A DNA stretch of 64,000 nt. It comes from Monocercomonoides exilis. Lineage: Eukaryota > Preaxostyla > Oxymonadida > Polymastigidae. The translations under genes were made by a program, and so were the position numbers. The notes beneath the pieces are model-generated. The model made no database searches, was not told where the DNA came from, and was given only the letters and a program-made list of their open reading frames with translations. This document shows positions 44,623 to 56,784 of this stretch, one piece after another (position 1 is the stretch's first letter; each line of letters begins with the position of its first letter). The DNA is taken from contig LSRY02000008.1 in assembly GCA_001643675.2 (NCBI GenBank), positions 1,313,501 to 1,377,500 on the forward strand, given 5' to 3'.

Positions 44623-46650
44623 TGTGGTTGAAGGTGAGCATGCCTCATTTGCTGTTGATATGCTTAAAAATGTGAGTTGTGAGAAGGAAACAAGGGGAAT
44701 GAAGATTCATGAGAATAATTGGCAAAAAGAGGAGAAGTGCAACTCACACACAAAAATACTATCTTCGACGCTGTCTTCTCTTCCTCTGCCTCTTGGAGCA
44801 ATCTGGCAAAATATTTACTAAATTCAAAATCCCTCTTCCCGCCTCTTCCGCTGCTTCTCAAAGGGATATCCATAAGAAGAAAATCATCTTTCCCTTTTAT
44901 TCCTCTAAATCAAAATGAAATTCCAACATTCTTCATCATTCATCTTTCGACAAATCCTCTTTTTATCTTCGCTTCCCATTTCCTGTCTTCTTTCCACATT
45001 CCATTCGCATTTATCGCTTTTGAATAACCACACAAATGCTCCTATAATCATTAAATAATTGAGGGAAAAAATATAAATTAGTAATTAAATACGAAAGATA
45101 ATTTTTTAAAAACAAAACAAAATAAAATAAAAATATAACAAATAATAACAAACTATTTCATAATGAATTTTCTTCACACACTTTTTCTAATTCATCCTTT
45201 CTTCTTCATTTCCTTTTTTTTCCCCAAAATATCGTTCCTTTCTGTCAGCAAAATTCATTTATCCCGGCTACGTTTCTTTTCCACTTCTCCTAAATATTAA
45301 CAAAAGCTCAATCCTTGGTCCTGTTTCCACTTGAATAACTTCACGAACTCCATTCTATAAAAATGCAAGCAATGAAGAAGATTCCATCTGAAGAATCCTT
45401 TCCCATCCCTTGCCCAAATCTTCTTCTTTCCCCCAAATATCTTCCCCTCCAAAGATAATATATTCCATTAACCTCACTCATCTTCCGCCCCTCTGTTTCT
45501 TCTCACCCCATCTCCTCCACACCAAATTCCTTTTCTCAAATAATAAACACTGCCTCAACACCTTCCAACTCACAAAAATCGAAAAAACAACCCCTCAAAA
45601 TCCCATCCAAATCCATCTCCCGCACATCCATTTTGCCTTTTAAATATCACAAAAATACCTCTTTTCCACAAAAAATATTCTTTTATCGTTCCATTCCCCT
45701 TCGTAACCCTGCCCCTCCAAAAGCTCAGCTCCATCACTCCACACCACAAGTCCATCCTTTTGTTATCACATTGTCTTCATATGCCCATTCAGCCACAATG
45801 CGTCGAGTTGTGCCCCTTTTCTTTTGTGGCTCTAATTCGTTATGGAACATGATCAAGAAATGCCAAATGCTCAGAAACTGTCAACGGGGTCAGATTCCGA
45901 GGTTTAAACAAAGGCAGACTGACTAAATGAAATATTTCCAGTGAAAAGGTTGGGTATTACAAAAGAATATCTGCTTGATGGAAGATGAAATTGTTCATAT
46001 TGATTGATGGATGGCTGTGGAGCAACAATATTTTCGATGGAAATGTAGAATTTTCAATGTATGTATTTTATATTGTTCTATATGTTGTGAAGATATTTCC
46101 ATCCGTATCCTCTCCAAAGTCGTGATTCAGACGATTTATTTAAAATGGATAATTTATTCCATGCAGAGCAGAACAGCAGTGAAGTGAGACAAACATTATT
46201 TTACAAATATATTATTAGAGCCTGAATGTATTTTATCATAAATGTTTATGTGACTTATTTTGGACTCAACATGCGCGATGGATAGAAATGTGATGAAAAA
46301 TGAAATTTAATGATGCAGAAATCAACGGGGTTGAAAGACTTCCAAGGCCAAAAGGAAGAACAGCCAACTTCAATGAAAAGGGAACGTTTTTAAAAAGAGG
46401 AAGAGGACATTTTCATTTTTAAGTTTGTTGGGGCGATTGGGGCAGATGAGTGAAACAGGACATTGGAGGCAGCTAGAACAGAACAAGGCGCCTTTCTTGG
46501 AATGAGAAGGGCAAGACATTGATTTTATGCGCTGGGGGGAGCGATGGAACTGCTTTTCATTGCTTGGCTTGAGAGGCGAAAAAACGAGAAAAACGGACAG
46601 TTTTGCGTAATACAGGCAGCTGGAGGCAAATTACAGGTAAAATGGATTTG
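44623..46650. other. Intergenic, partly in palindrome 3
   Basis: Begins as the usual beta-helix 5' flank and then enters palindrome 3 at about 45065. It contains a diverged CEDISI core (46085-46120). No firm gene. Confidence 0.5.
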
Positions 46651-46651
46651 A

Positions 46652-47617
46652 GTCATTTGACCTTTGTCTTCAGCCTTCTATCATTGAAACGTTATTCACA
46701 AGAGCAGAGAACGAGGCCGTGATGCTGAGAATATCTTCTGTCAGAAGATGTATAGTATTCAAACTTGACAATAACATCATATTCACCATCTTTGTCATCT
46801 TCATCTCTGTCATTGCCATCATCGCTGTCATCATCATCATCTTCTTCTCCATCTTCATTTCCTTAATCGTCTTTATCTTCGAAGTCATTTTTTCATATGC
46901 ACCTCCTTGACAAATGAAATTACATAAATTTTATCCTTCTTGTCCATTATCATATTCTTCTTTATCTTCTTGGCCATTATCTTCTTCATATTTTTCATCT
47001 TCTTCATCTTCTTCATCTTCTTCATCTTCTTCCTCTTCGTCATCTCCTTCATCTTCTTCATCGAATTCTTCTCCGTCATTATTTTCAAATGCATCTCCCA
47101 ATAATTAAAATTTTATATAATTTTTCCCTTCTTGGTCATAATCATATTTGTCTTCTTCTTCTTCTTCTTCTTCCTTATATTCTTCTTCATTTTCCTCCAA
47201 GCCTTCATCGCCTTCATCGCCTTCATCACCTTCATCGCCTTCATCTCTTTTTTTTTCTTCATTTACTTCTTCAGATGACTTCTCTTACCGAGGAATTCCT
47301 TCATGATACGCGAACTCTTCAATTGTCAGTTGGGAAATTGTGAAAGGGAATGACGTGGCGATGCGTCTGCTGCTTGCATGCTGAAACGGCCTTTTTTTTC
47401 CTTCAGAAATGGACATTAATGGGGTAGCTGTTCTGGTGAGCGGTTGGCATGGTTTTTGCCATCAGAAAATTCTGTTGATTTTCGCGAAAAGAAAAACAGC
47501 AGCTGCAACCTCTTCACGTCGATGCACAACCACTTTGAAGATCGTTTTTAATTTGTCCAAGGCATTCTGCATCTTCATTTTCGTATCTTTGTGTTCGTTA
47601 TATTTGCATTGTAGCTG
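46652..47617 (-). pseudogene. Acidic repeat gene with in-frame TAA codons, left copy
   Basis: Mirror of 56785-57750; see that entry for the reading. Contains CTTCAT and CGCCTTCAT triplet-periodic repeats (46960-47250). Confidence 0.4.
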
Positions 47618-47796
47618 TCATTTAGATCCTTGCATTAATCAATTTGTTTGTCTTCTCCGCTGTGTCTGCTTCAGTTCCTTCGCATTCGCTGTGTTTTATG
47701 CCCTTCCATTTGTGACTTTCAGTTGTGTGCCGGAAATAGCAATGTGTGCAGAATCAAAGAAAATGGCTGGCAATAGATTTCATTGGCGCTATTGAA

Positions 47797-47855
47797 AGAC
47801 TTGACAGACTTGACGGACTTGACGGACTTGACGGACTTGACGGACTTGACGAGCT
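47797..47855. repeat. 9-bp minisatellite GACTTGACG
   Basis: About six tandem units, mirrored at 56547-56605, close to the 3' end of the beta-helix gene. Confidence 0.9.
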
Positions 47856-47958
47856 TGATTGACTTGATGGCTCTGAGAGGCGAGTGCTGCTGGAACATCT
47901 TGCCAAGCATTGTTGCTATTTTGGGGTTATTGTGCTTGACCAAACGAAGAAATGCCAA

Positions 47959-50097
47959 CTATCGTTGGTGAAACTGCTTTCTGAGAAGAAAAGGAAGAAG
48001 AGTCGAAAACAGCGCAGGAGGAGGCGATGAAGACAATGAAGTCGACGAAGAAGATGAAGAAGACGAAGTCAATGAAAATGACGACAATGACGACAATGAA
48101 GAAGAAGAAGGAGAAGATAGATCCGACTCAGAGAACAATGATTTTGAGACATTCATATCTGTTATCTCCACATCAACCATCGATAGCTGCGACAGCGGCA
48201 CCACAAACACTGACGACGACATCACATAGTTTCCTGAAGAAACACTCGTGGTGATCACAACATCCTCCAATGAGAGTGACCCACCCCCATCAGACACCAC
48301 AACCACGCTCGGCGAAGGACTTGAATTTGAATTGCAATCAACCTTCATGTGCAATAAACCAAGATGACCTGTTGACACGCTGAATAGCGTTCCTACCGAT
48401 GAAAGTGTTCCTGTTCCAATCGAGCTTTTATCTTTGCCTTTCCCAATGACTGAAATCTTCTTTTCTCCAATATCAATCGTTGTTGCCTCGCTCGTGTGAT
48501 TCCCTTCCATCAGCGTGATTGATGAGCTCAGCTCTTCCAAGCCCGTCTCCACTGCGTGTCCCACCGTCTTGCAAGGTGCTGACTCGCCCATTCCACACAG
48601 CCCACTCGAGTCCTTACCATTCACCCCCACAAACAGAACCTTCGACCATTCGTTCAGCCACACCTTTTTTGATGTTTGGTTATATGACCAAGCTTTTGCA
48701 CTTGCATAATTGTATGCATAGCACACTCTCTGATCATCTGTGTTTGTGGTGTAACATTCTTTGAACGGATTTCCTGATTTCAAATAGTGATTGTAATTGT
48801 CCAAGTATATCATGTCGTGACCATGTGGTGGATCACCCGAGCATTTGCATTCATGGAAGAAGAGGAAATAGCAATAAAGCCCATCAGCTGGTACAGTTTG
48901 CTTTATTGGCTCCAAATGAAATCCGCCTCCCCTGGTCGATGCGTTACACGAAATAAACCTGACGCTTCTAATCTTGAATTGATTGGGAACATTTTTGCAA
49001 AACATGCCTCCACCCCAATCGTTCGTAATTGAACATGAAGTGAAACTGCAGTCAAACACACACGCACTTTCCCCTCCTTCATTTTCTTCTCCAATACATC
49101 CTGTTCCTGAAACCTTGAAATCATTAAGATAAAGTCCTCCTCCAGCCTCATTTGATTTACAATTGAGAAATTCACATCTACTGATCCGAACACACGACGA
49201 AATCGTATAAACAAACATTCCTCCTCCATATCGATTTTGTCCTTCACAAGAATTAAAAAAACTGTGCTCAATCTCAACCGAACTGATTCCAAAACACATG
49301 ACCCCTCCTCCAGCATAATGAGCATAGCAATCATTGAATAAACAATGCGAAACTATCAGTTCTCCTGAATTGAGGTTATACATTCGAATTGCTCCACCAT
49401 TGGAAGCTTCATCGGCATAATCATCTTTGCTTCCATTAGCCTTCGATCCGTTCCATTCACACCAAGTGAATGAATTTGCTCCATTTTCTGTTTCGTTCTG
49501 CCTCCCTGGAGTCAACTTTCTGTCTGATGTTCCTTCGCAAACAACATTTCTTGTTCTGCAACATCCAACAAACGAGGTATTTGAGGCAGTCAAAGAGGCA
49601 AAGGGGTTGTTGAGGGAAGTGACAATTCCTCCATCATACGCATCACAAACTGATGAGAATGAGCAGCTACTCATAAAACATGAGGTTTGGGATGACGTTG
49701 TTGTTGAAGGTGAGCATGCCTCATTTGCTGTTGAGATGTTGAAAAATGTGAGTTTGGAGAGGGACATTAGGGGTATTGAAGGCGACGAGAGGAATGGGGC
49801 TGATGAGACACAAAAAGAAGAGAAGTGTGATTCACTCACCGAAATACTCCCTTCAATGCCTTCTCCTTCTCCTTCTCCTTCTCTTCCTCTTCCTCTTCCC
49901 ATTTCTCCTCCTTCTCCTCCTTTTTCTTCACCTCCACCCTTCTCCCCTCCATATCCCTTCCCTCCAAACAGCCTGCCTGAATAGATCTCTCCCCCACTTC
50001 TCCACCCCTTCAATGTAATGTTCGTCAACACCCCAATGCTCCCACTCAGATCAAATGCCCCTGCCTCAACATCCTTCCCCATCCCCATACCTAGCAC
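47959..50097 (-). CDS. Beta-helix repeat protein with linker, left copy
   Basis: 712 residues, identical to 54305-56443. The frame begins with GTG; the first ATG is three codons in (MGMGKDVEAGAFDLSGSIGV). Then a Gly/Glu/Arg-rich linker, SISVSESHFSSF, the GGG-turn helix (NGGAIRM, AGGGVMC, YGGGMFV, AGGGLYL, WGGGMFC, RGGGFHL) and the WLNEWSKVLFVGVNGKD segment. SLSLEDVVITTS and a Ser-repeat end follow. The start lies at the edge of the AT-rich centre, so the 5' end of the gene is probably lost. Confidence 0.75.
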   Translation of the reverse strand: MLGMGMGKDVEAGAFDLSGSIGVLTNITLKGWRSGGEIYSGRLFGGKGYGGEKGGGEEKGGEGGEMGRGRGREGEGEGEGIEGSISVSESHFSSFCVSSAPFLSSPSIPLMSLSKLTFFNISTANEACSPSTTTSSQTSCFMSSCSFSSVCDAYDGGIVTSLNNPFASLTASNTSFVGCCRTRNVVCEGTSDRKLTPGRQNETENGANSFTWCEWNGSKANGSKDDYADEASNGGAIRMYNLNSGELIVSHCLFNDCYAHYAGGGVMCFGISSVEIEHSFFNSCEGQNRYGGGMFVYTISSCVRISRCEFLNCKSNEAGGGLYLNDFKVSGTGCIGEENEGGESACVFDCSFTSCSITNDWGGGMFCKNVPNQFKIRSVRFISCNASTRGGGFHLEPIKQTVPADGLYCYFLFFHECKCSGDPPHGHDMIYLDNYNHYLKSGNPFKECYTTNTDDQRVCYAYNYASAKAWSYNQTSKKVWLNEWSKVLFVGVNGKDSSGLCGMGESAPCKTVGHAVETGLEELSSSITLMEGNHTSEATTIDIGEKKISVIGKGKDKSSIGTGTLSSVGTLFSVSTGHLGLLHMKVDCNSNSSPSPSVVVVSDGGGSLSLEDVVITTSVSSGNYVMSSSVFVVPLSQLSMVDVEITDMNVSKSLFSESDLSSPSSSSLSSLSSFSLTSSSSSSSSTSLSSSPPPALFSTLLPFLLRKQFHQR

Positions 50098-50576
50098 TTG
50101 AATAACGTTGTTGAGTTTAAAATTTTGTGTATGTGCATGTTTTATTTTTCGTTTCGATGAATTTTTTTAAAAAGTTATTTTATCGTAAATATTGATTTAC
50201 TTTTTGTATTTTATGAAGAAAAATTGAAAAATAGTTGTTTGCTGAAAGTTTTTTATCGTAATACTAATATATTTTGAATCTTATAGAAAATTGAAAAAAA
50301 TAATAAAATCAACTTGATAATGCTTGAATTTTTTAAAATTAGTATTTCAATGAATATAAAATTGTAAAAAGAAAAATTAGTAAAAAATAACATTTTTATC
50401 ATAATTATTCCTTGAGGAACAAAATTGAGTATTTGTTTTAAAGATTTTTGATTAACATTTCAATAAAGAAAAAAATAATTTGTTCAAAAATAATTCGTTT
50501 TATTCATATATTAAGTCAAGAAATGAAAATTAATAACTTTGTATTAAAGCGTAAATACCACCAGTCCTCTAAAACT

Positions 50577-50826
50577 TATATGGGTTATTCTTTTTGAAAA
50601 GTCGCAAATGTTTAATTCTCAAATAAATCAAAAATTTAATATTTTGTTCAAATTTCTGTTTCTGCTCACGAATCTTCTTTGGAATGAATAAAATAGCATT
50701 ATCCAGAAATAGATTCTATATAAGAGAAGTTTGTTGTATGTTTATAAAAATTTGAGCAATATATGAAATTTTTATTCATTTGAAAATTAAACATTTGCGA
50801 CTTTTCAAAAAGAATTACCCATATAT
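50577..50826. mobile_element. Small TIR (MITE-like) element
   Basis: About 54-base inverted ends starting TATATGGGT and containing CTTTTTGAAAAGTCGCAAAT, with about 145 bases between. No ORF. Same ends as the tips of palindromes 1 and 2. Mirror copy 53576-53825. Confidence 0.6.
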
Positions 50827-51097
50827 TTTTTTAAAGTCAGAATACAAAATATAATTCAAATTCTTTTGATTTTCATAGAAACCGATAATGAATCTAAAAA
50901 GCATTTATATTGTTGAGATTGTTAAAGATTTTATTTTTGTTGATCCTTTTTGTAATTGATTATTTTTAATCATTCGTTCATTTTAACGATATTTATTGTT
51001 TTTATGTATTGTAATTTATTATTTATCCAACATTTGAAATAAAATAAAATACAACAATCAGTGAGTTTAAAAAATTATAATAATGTTTTTTATGTTT

Positions 51098-51190
51098 TCT
51101 TTCTTTTTCTTTTTCTTATTCTTTTTTTTTTCTTTTTCTTATTCTTTTCTCTTTTTCTTTTTTCTTTTTCTTTTTTCTTTTTCTTTTTCT
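51098..51190. repeat. CTTTTT polypyrimidine tract
   Basis: Degenerate (CTTTTT)n tract; mirror at about 53212-53304. Confidence 0.9.
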
Positions 51191-52124
51191 TTATTTTTTA
51201 TTTTTTGATTTCATTTTAATGTTTTCTTTTCTTTTTTTATGTGCACCAAAAATGTATGGACGACTGAAATAAGTTAACTTCTTCACCATTTATTATTCAA
51301 ATTTGGTAAACATATTATTCGAAATTAGAAAACTGGGGTGATTATTTTTGAATTCATATTTTCTCTTACTTGAATTTCCATTTTAAAATTAACTTTGAAT
51401 ACTAATAAAAGAACACTGAAAAGTTATAATTTCTTTCAAAGAATGTTGGATAAAAAACTAAAATCCCAAACTTTGTCTTTTTAAACGATTGGGGGAAAAT
51501 ACGGACTTTCAAGCTTTTTTTGCACAAAGCATGAAAAAATTATTTCATTTATAACATAATTAAACTTAATCAGATTTCAAATAAATTCGATTTTCATAAC
51601 TGGAAACAAACATCATTGATATAATAACATCATGTTTTGTGACATCAAACATATTTCAAAAAAATAAACACATTTATTTCGAAAATTTTGATCACAAAAA
51701 ATTCATATAAGTTGCATAATATTTCAATGAAAATGCCTGAAGTTAAATATTTTGTCCCAATTGTCATGCTTTTTTCATTCGAATAAAAAATTCCTTTCCA
51801 AATTTATTGAACCTCCTGAGAATCAACACTCAGAAAAAAGTTATGATAACAAAAATAATCACACACTTCTTATTCAAAAATAATAAAATTGAGTATTTTT
51901 TGAAAAAAATTTTTTTTGAATTAAGCCTTCCATTGATTGAGTGTCGAAAAGTGATTAAAATATTATATTCCGTCAATATTCAAAATGCAGATGAGAAATT
52001 GAACCTTTAATTTTTTTATTTGTGAATAAACATGAAAATTTCCGATTTTTCAGAAAAAATTCATCATCATGGAAATCGGATTATCTTTGAATTATTTCAC
52101 CTCACATTGTCAGATTTCACATTA

Positions 52125-52277
52125 CGCTATAAAGATATTATATTTTCATTTAAATATATCCAGAGGATCGATAAATACAAACTAAAAATTAAGAAAGTGC
52201 TTTTATTGACTTATTTGATTGTGCAAATTAAAAGTTTTCATGAACTTAATGATGCCAACAATATTTTTTTGAATGAA
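52125..52277. other. Tip of palindrome 3
   Basis: 153-base single-copy spacer. Flanked by CAGATTTCACATTA and its inverse rather than by the CTTTTTGAAAAG motif. Confidence 0.85.
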
Positions 52278-53575
52278 TAATGTGAAATCTGACAATGTGA
52301 GGTGAAATAATTCAAAGATAATCCGATTTCCATGATGATGAATTTTTTCTGAAAAATCGGAAATTTTCATGTTTATTCACAAATAAAAAAATTAAAGGTT
52401 CAATTTCTCATCTGCATTTTGAATATTGACGGAATATAATATTTTAATCACTTTTCGACACTCAATCAATGGAAGGCTTAATTCAAAAAAAATTTTTTTC
52501 AAAAAATACTCAATTTTATTATTTTTGAATAAGAAGTGTGTGATTATTTTTGTTATCATAACTTTTTTCTGAGTGTTGATTCTCAGGAGGTTCAATAAAT
52601 TTGGAAAGGAATTTTTTATTCGAATGAAAAAAGCATGACAATTGGGACAAAATATTTAACTTCAGGCATTTTCATTGAAATATTATGCAACTTATATGAA
52701 TTTTTTGTGATCAAAATTTTCGAAATAAATGTGTTTATTTTTTTGAAATATGTTTGATGTCACAAAACATGATGTTATTATATCAATGATGTTTGTTTCC
52801 AGTTATGAAAATCGAATTTATTTGAAATCTGATTAAGTTTAATTATGTTATAAATGAAATAATTTTTTCATGCTTTGTGCAAAAAAAGCTTGAAAGTCCG
52901 TATTTTCCCCCAATCGTTTAAAAAGACAAAGTTTGGGATTTTAGTTTTTTATCCAACATTCTTTGAAAGAAATTATAACTTTTCAGTGTTCTTTTATTAG
53001 TATTCAAAGTTAATTTTAAAATGGAAATTCAAGTAAGAGAAAATATGAATTCAAAAATAATCACCCCAGTTTTCTAATTTCGAATAATATGTTTACCAAA
53101 TTTGAATAATAAATGGTGAAGAAGTTAACTTATTTCAGTCGTCCATACATTTTTGGTGCACATAAAAAAAGAAAAGAAAACATTAAAATGAAATCAAAAA
53201 ATAAAAAATAAAGAAAAAGAAAAAGAAAAAAGAAAAAGAAAAAAGAAAAAGAGAAAAGAATAAGAAAAAGAAAAAAAAAAGAATAAGAAAAAGAAAAAGA
53301 AAGAAAACATAAAAAACATTATTATAATTTTTTAAACTCACTGATTGTTGTATTTTATTTTATTTCAAATGTTGGATAAATAATAAATTACAATACATAA
53401 AACAATAAATATCGTTAAAATGAACGAATGATTAAAAATAATCAATTACAAAAAGGATCAACAAAAATAAAATCTTTAACAATCTCAACAATATAAATGC
53501 TTTTTAGATTCATTATCGGTTTCTATGAAAATCAAAAGAATTTGAATTATATTTTGTATTCTGACTTTAAAAAAA

Positions 53576-53825
53576 ATATATGGGTAATTCTTTTTGAAAA
53601 GTCGCAAATGTTTAATTTTCAAATGAATAAAAATTTCATATATTGCTCAAATTTTTATAAACATACAACAAACTTCTCTTATATAGAATCTATTTCTGGA
53701 TAATGCTATTTTATTCATTCCAAAGAAGATTCGTGAGCAGAAACAGAAATTTGAACAAAATATTAAATTTTTGATTTATTTGAGAATTAAACATTTGCGA
53801 CTTTTCAAAAAGAATAACCCATATA
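53576..53825. mobile_element. Small TIR (MITE-like) element, mirror copy
   Basis: Right-arm copy of 50577-50826. Confidence 0.6.
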
Positions 53826-54304
53826 AGTTTTAGAGGACTGGTGGTATTTACGCTTTAATACAAAGTTATTAATTTTCATTTCTTGACTTAATATATGAAT
53901 AAAACGAATTATTTTTGAACAAATTATTTTTTTCTTTATTGAAATGTTAATCAAAAATCTTTAAAACAAATACTCAATTTTGTTCCTCAAGGAATAATTA
54001 TGATAAAAATGTTATTTTTTACTAATTTTTCTTTTTACAATTTTATATTCATTGAAATACTAATTTTAAAAAATTCAAGCATTATCAAGTTGATTTTATT
54101 ATTTTTTTCAATTTTCTATAAGATTCAAAATATATTAGTATTACGATAAAAAACTTTCAGCAAACAACTATTTTTCAATTTTTCTTCATAAAATACAAAA
54201 AGTAAATCAATATTTACGATAAAATAACTTTTTAAAAAAATTCATCGAAACGAAAAATAAAACATGCACATACACAAAATTTTAAACTCAACAACGTTAT
54301 TCAA

Positions 54305-56443
54305 GTGCTAGGTATGGGGATGGGGAAGGATGTTGAGGCAGGGGCATTTGATCTGAGTGGGAGCATTGGGGTGTTGACGAACATTACATTGAAGGGGTGG
54401 AGAAGTGGGGGAGAGATCTATTCAGGCAGGCTGTTTGGAGGGAAGGGATATGGAGGGGAGAAGGGTGGAGGTGAAGAAAAAGGAGGAGAAGGAGGAGAAA
54501 TGGGAAGAGGAAGAGGAAGAGAAGGAGAAGGAGAAGGAGAAGGCATTGAAGGGAGTATTTCGGTGAGTGAATCACACTTCTCTTCTTTTTGTGTCTCATC
54601 AGCCCCATTCCTCTCGTCGCCTTCAATACCCCTAATGTCCCTCTCCAAACTCACATTTTTCAACATCTCAACAGCAAATGAGGCATGCTCACCTTCAACA
54701 ACAACGTCATCCCAAACCTCATGTTTTATGAGTAGCTGCTCATTCTCATCAGTTTGTGATGCGTATGATGGAGGAATTGTCACTTCCCTCAACAACCCCT
54801 TTGCCTCTTTGACTGCCTCAAATACCTCGTTTGTTGGATGTTGCAGAACAAGAAATGTTGTTTGCGAAGGAACATCAGACAGAAAGTTGACTCCAGGGAG
54901 GCAGAACGAAACAGAAAATGGAGCAAATTCATTCACTTGGTGTGAATGGAACGGATCGAAGGCTAATGGAAGCAAAGATGATTATGCCGATGAAGCTTCC
55001 AATGGTGGAGCAATTCGAATGTATAACCTCAATTCAGGAGAACTGATAGTTTCGCATTGTTTATTCAATGATTGCTATGCTCATTATGCTGGAGGAGGGG
55101 TCATGTGTTTTGGAATCAGTTCGGTTGAGATTGAGCACAGTTTTTTTAATTCTTGTGAAGGACAAAATCGATATGGAGGAGGAATGTTTGTTTATACGAT
55201 TTCGTCGTGTGTTCGGATCAGTAGATGTGAATTTCTCAATTGTAAATCAAATGAGGCTGGAGGAGGACTTTATCTTAATGATTTCAAGGTTTCAGGAACA
55301 GGATGTATTGGAGAAGAAAATGAAGGAGGGGAAAGTGCGTGTGTGTTTGACTGCAGTTTCACTTCATGTTCAATTACGAACGATTGGGGTGGAGGCATGT
55401 TTTGCAAAAATGTTCCCAATCAATTCAAGATTAGAAGCGTCAGGTTTATTTCGTGTAACGCATCGACCAGGGGAGGCGGATTTCATTTGGAGCCAATAAA
55501 GCAAACTGTACCAGCTGATGGGCTTTATTGCTATTTCCTCTTCTTCCATGAATGCAAATGCTCGGGTGATCCACCACATGGTCACGACATGATATACTTG
55601 GACAATTACAATCACTATTTGAAATCAGGAAATCCGTTCAAAGAATGTTACACCACAAACACAGATGATCAGAGAGTGTGCTATGCATACAATTATGCAA
55701 GTGCAAAAGCTTGGTCATATAACCAAACATCAAAAAAGGTGTGGCTGAACGAATGGTCGAAGGTTCTGTTTGTGGGGGTGAATGGTAAGGACTCGAGTGG
55801 GCTGTGTGGAATGGGCGAGTCAGCACCTTGCAAGACGGTGGGACACGCAGTGGAGACGGGCTTGGAAGAGCTGAGCTCATCAATCACGCTGATGGAAGGG
55901 AATCACACGAGCGAGGCAACAACGATTGATATTGGAGAAAAGAAGATTTCAGTCATTGGGAAAGGCAAAGATAAAAGCTCGATTGGAACAGGAACACTTT
56001 CATCGGTAGGAACGCTATTCAGCGTGTCAACAGGTCATCTTGGTTTATTGCACATGAAGGTTGATTGCAATTCAAATTCAAGTCCTTCGCCGAGCGTGGT
56101 TGTGGTGTCTGATGGGGGTGGGTCACTCTCATTGGAGGATGTTGTGATCACCACGAGTGTTTCTTCAGGAAACTATGTGATGTCGTCGTCAGTGTTTGTG
56201 GTGCCGCTGTCGCAGCTATCGATGGTTGATGTGGAGATAACAGATATGAATGTCTCAAAATCATTGTTCTCTGAGTCGGATCTATCTTCTCCTTCTTCTT
56301 CTTCATTGTCGTCATTGTCGTCATTTTCATTGACTTCGTCTTCTTCATCTTCTTCGTCGACTTCATTGTCTTCATCGCCTCCTCCTGCGCTGTTTTCGAC
56401 TCTTCTTCCTTTTCTTCTCAGAAAGCAGTTTCACCAACGATAG
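54305..56443 (+). CDS. Beta-helix repeat protein with linker, right copy
   Basis: Identical protein to 47959-50097, diverging from it head to head across the AT-rich centre. The C-terminal Ser/Thr-rich run is encoded by TCTTCTTCA-type repeats and ends FLLRKQFHQR. Confidence 0.75.
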   Translation: MLGMGMGKDVEAGAFDLSGSIGVLTNITLKGWRSGGEIYSGRLFGGKGYGGEKGGGEEKGGEGGEMGRGRGREGEGEGEGIEGSISVSESHFSSFCVSSAPFLSSPSIPLMSLSKLTFFNISTANEACSPSTTTSSQTSCFMSSCSFSSVCDAYDGGIVTSLNNPFASLTASNTSFVGCCRTRNVVCEGTSDRKLTPGRQNETENGANSFTWCEWNGSKANGSKDDYADEASNGGAIRMYNLNSGELIVSHCLFNDCYAHYAGGGVMCFGISSVEIEHSFFNSCEGQNRYGGGMFVYTISSCVRISRCEFLNCKSNEAGGGLYLNDFKVSGTGCIGEENEGGESACVFDCSFTSCSITNDWGGGMFCKNVPNQFKIRSVRFISCNASTRGGGFHLEPIKQTVPADGLYCYFLFFHECKCSGDPPHGHDMIYLDNYNHYLKSGNPFKECYTTNTDDQRVCYAYNYASAKAWSYNQTSKKVWLNEWSKVLFVGVNGKDSSGLCGMGESAPCKTVGHAVETGLEELSSSITLMEGNHTSEATTIDIGEKKISVIGKGKDKSSIGTGTLSSVGTLFSVSTGHLGLLHMKVDCNSNSSPSPSVVVVSDGGGSLSLEDVVITTSVSSGNYVMSSSVFVVPLSQLSMVDVEITDMNVSKSLFSESDLSSPSSSSLSSLSSFSLTSSSSSSSSTSLSSSPPPALFSTLLPFLLRKQFHQR

Positions 56444-56546
56444 TTGGCATTTCTTCGTTTGGTCAAGCACAATAACCCCAAAATAGCAACAATGCTTGGC
56501 AAGATGTTCCAGCAGCACTCGCCTCTCAGAGCCATCAAGTCAATCA

Positions 56547-56605
56547 AGCTCGTCAAGTCCGTCAAGTCCGTCAAGTCCGTCAAGTCCGTCAAGTCTGTCA
56601 AGTCT
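56547..56605. repeat. 9-bp minisatellite CGTCAAGTC
   Basis: Mirror of 47797-47855; gives a KSV repeat in one frame. Confidence 0.9.
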
Positions 56606-56784
56606 TTCAATAGCGCCAATGAAATCTATTGCCAGCCATTTTCTTTGATTCTGCACACATTGCTATTTCCGGCACACAACTGAAAGTCACAAATGGAAGG
56701 GCATAAAACACAGCGAATGCGAAGGAACTGAAGCAGACACAGCGGAGAAGACAAACAAATTGATTAATGCAAGGATCTAAATGA

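Larger units (their letters stand above)
45065..52124. repeat. Palindrome 3, left arm
   Basis: Reverse complement of 52278-59800. From about 46600 to the tip the match is almost exact (sum 104402-104403). From 46600 out to 45065 it is clearly diverged with indels (sum about 104441 near 45410/59031) but still continuous. Contains the 712-residue beta-helix gene and an acidic gene candidate. Confidence 0.93.
50098..52124. other. AT-rich inner flank of palindrome 3, left
   Basis: No convincing gene. In order toward the tip it holds the 250-bp TIR element (50577-50826), a polypyrimidine tract (51098-51190), GGGGTGATTATTTTTGAATT (51334), GAACACTGAAAA (about 51411), the segment shared with the palindrome 1 tip (51480-51782), and AATCAACACTC (about 51822). 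The short 51807-52010 frame is AT-driven. Confidence 0.65.
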
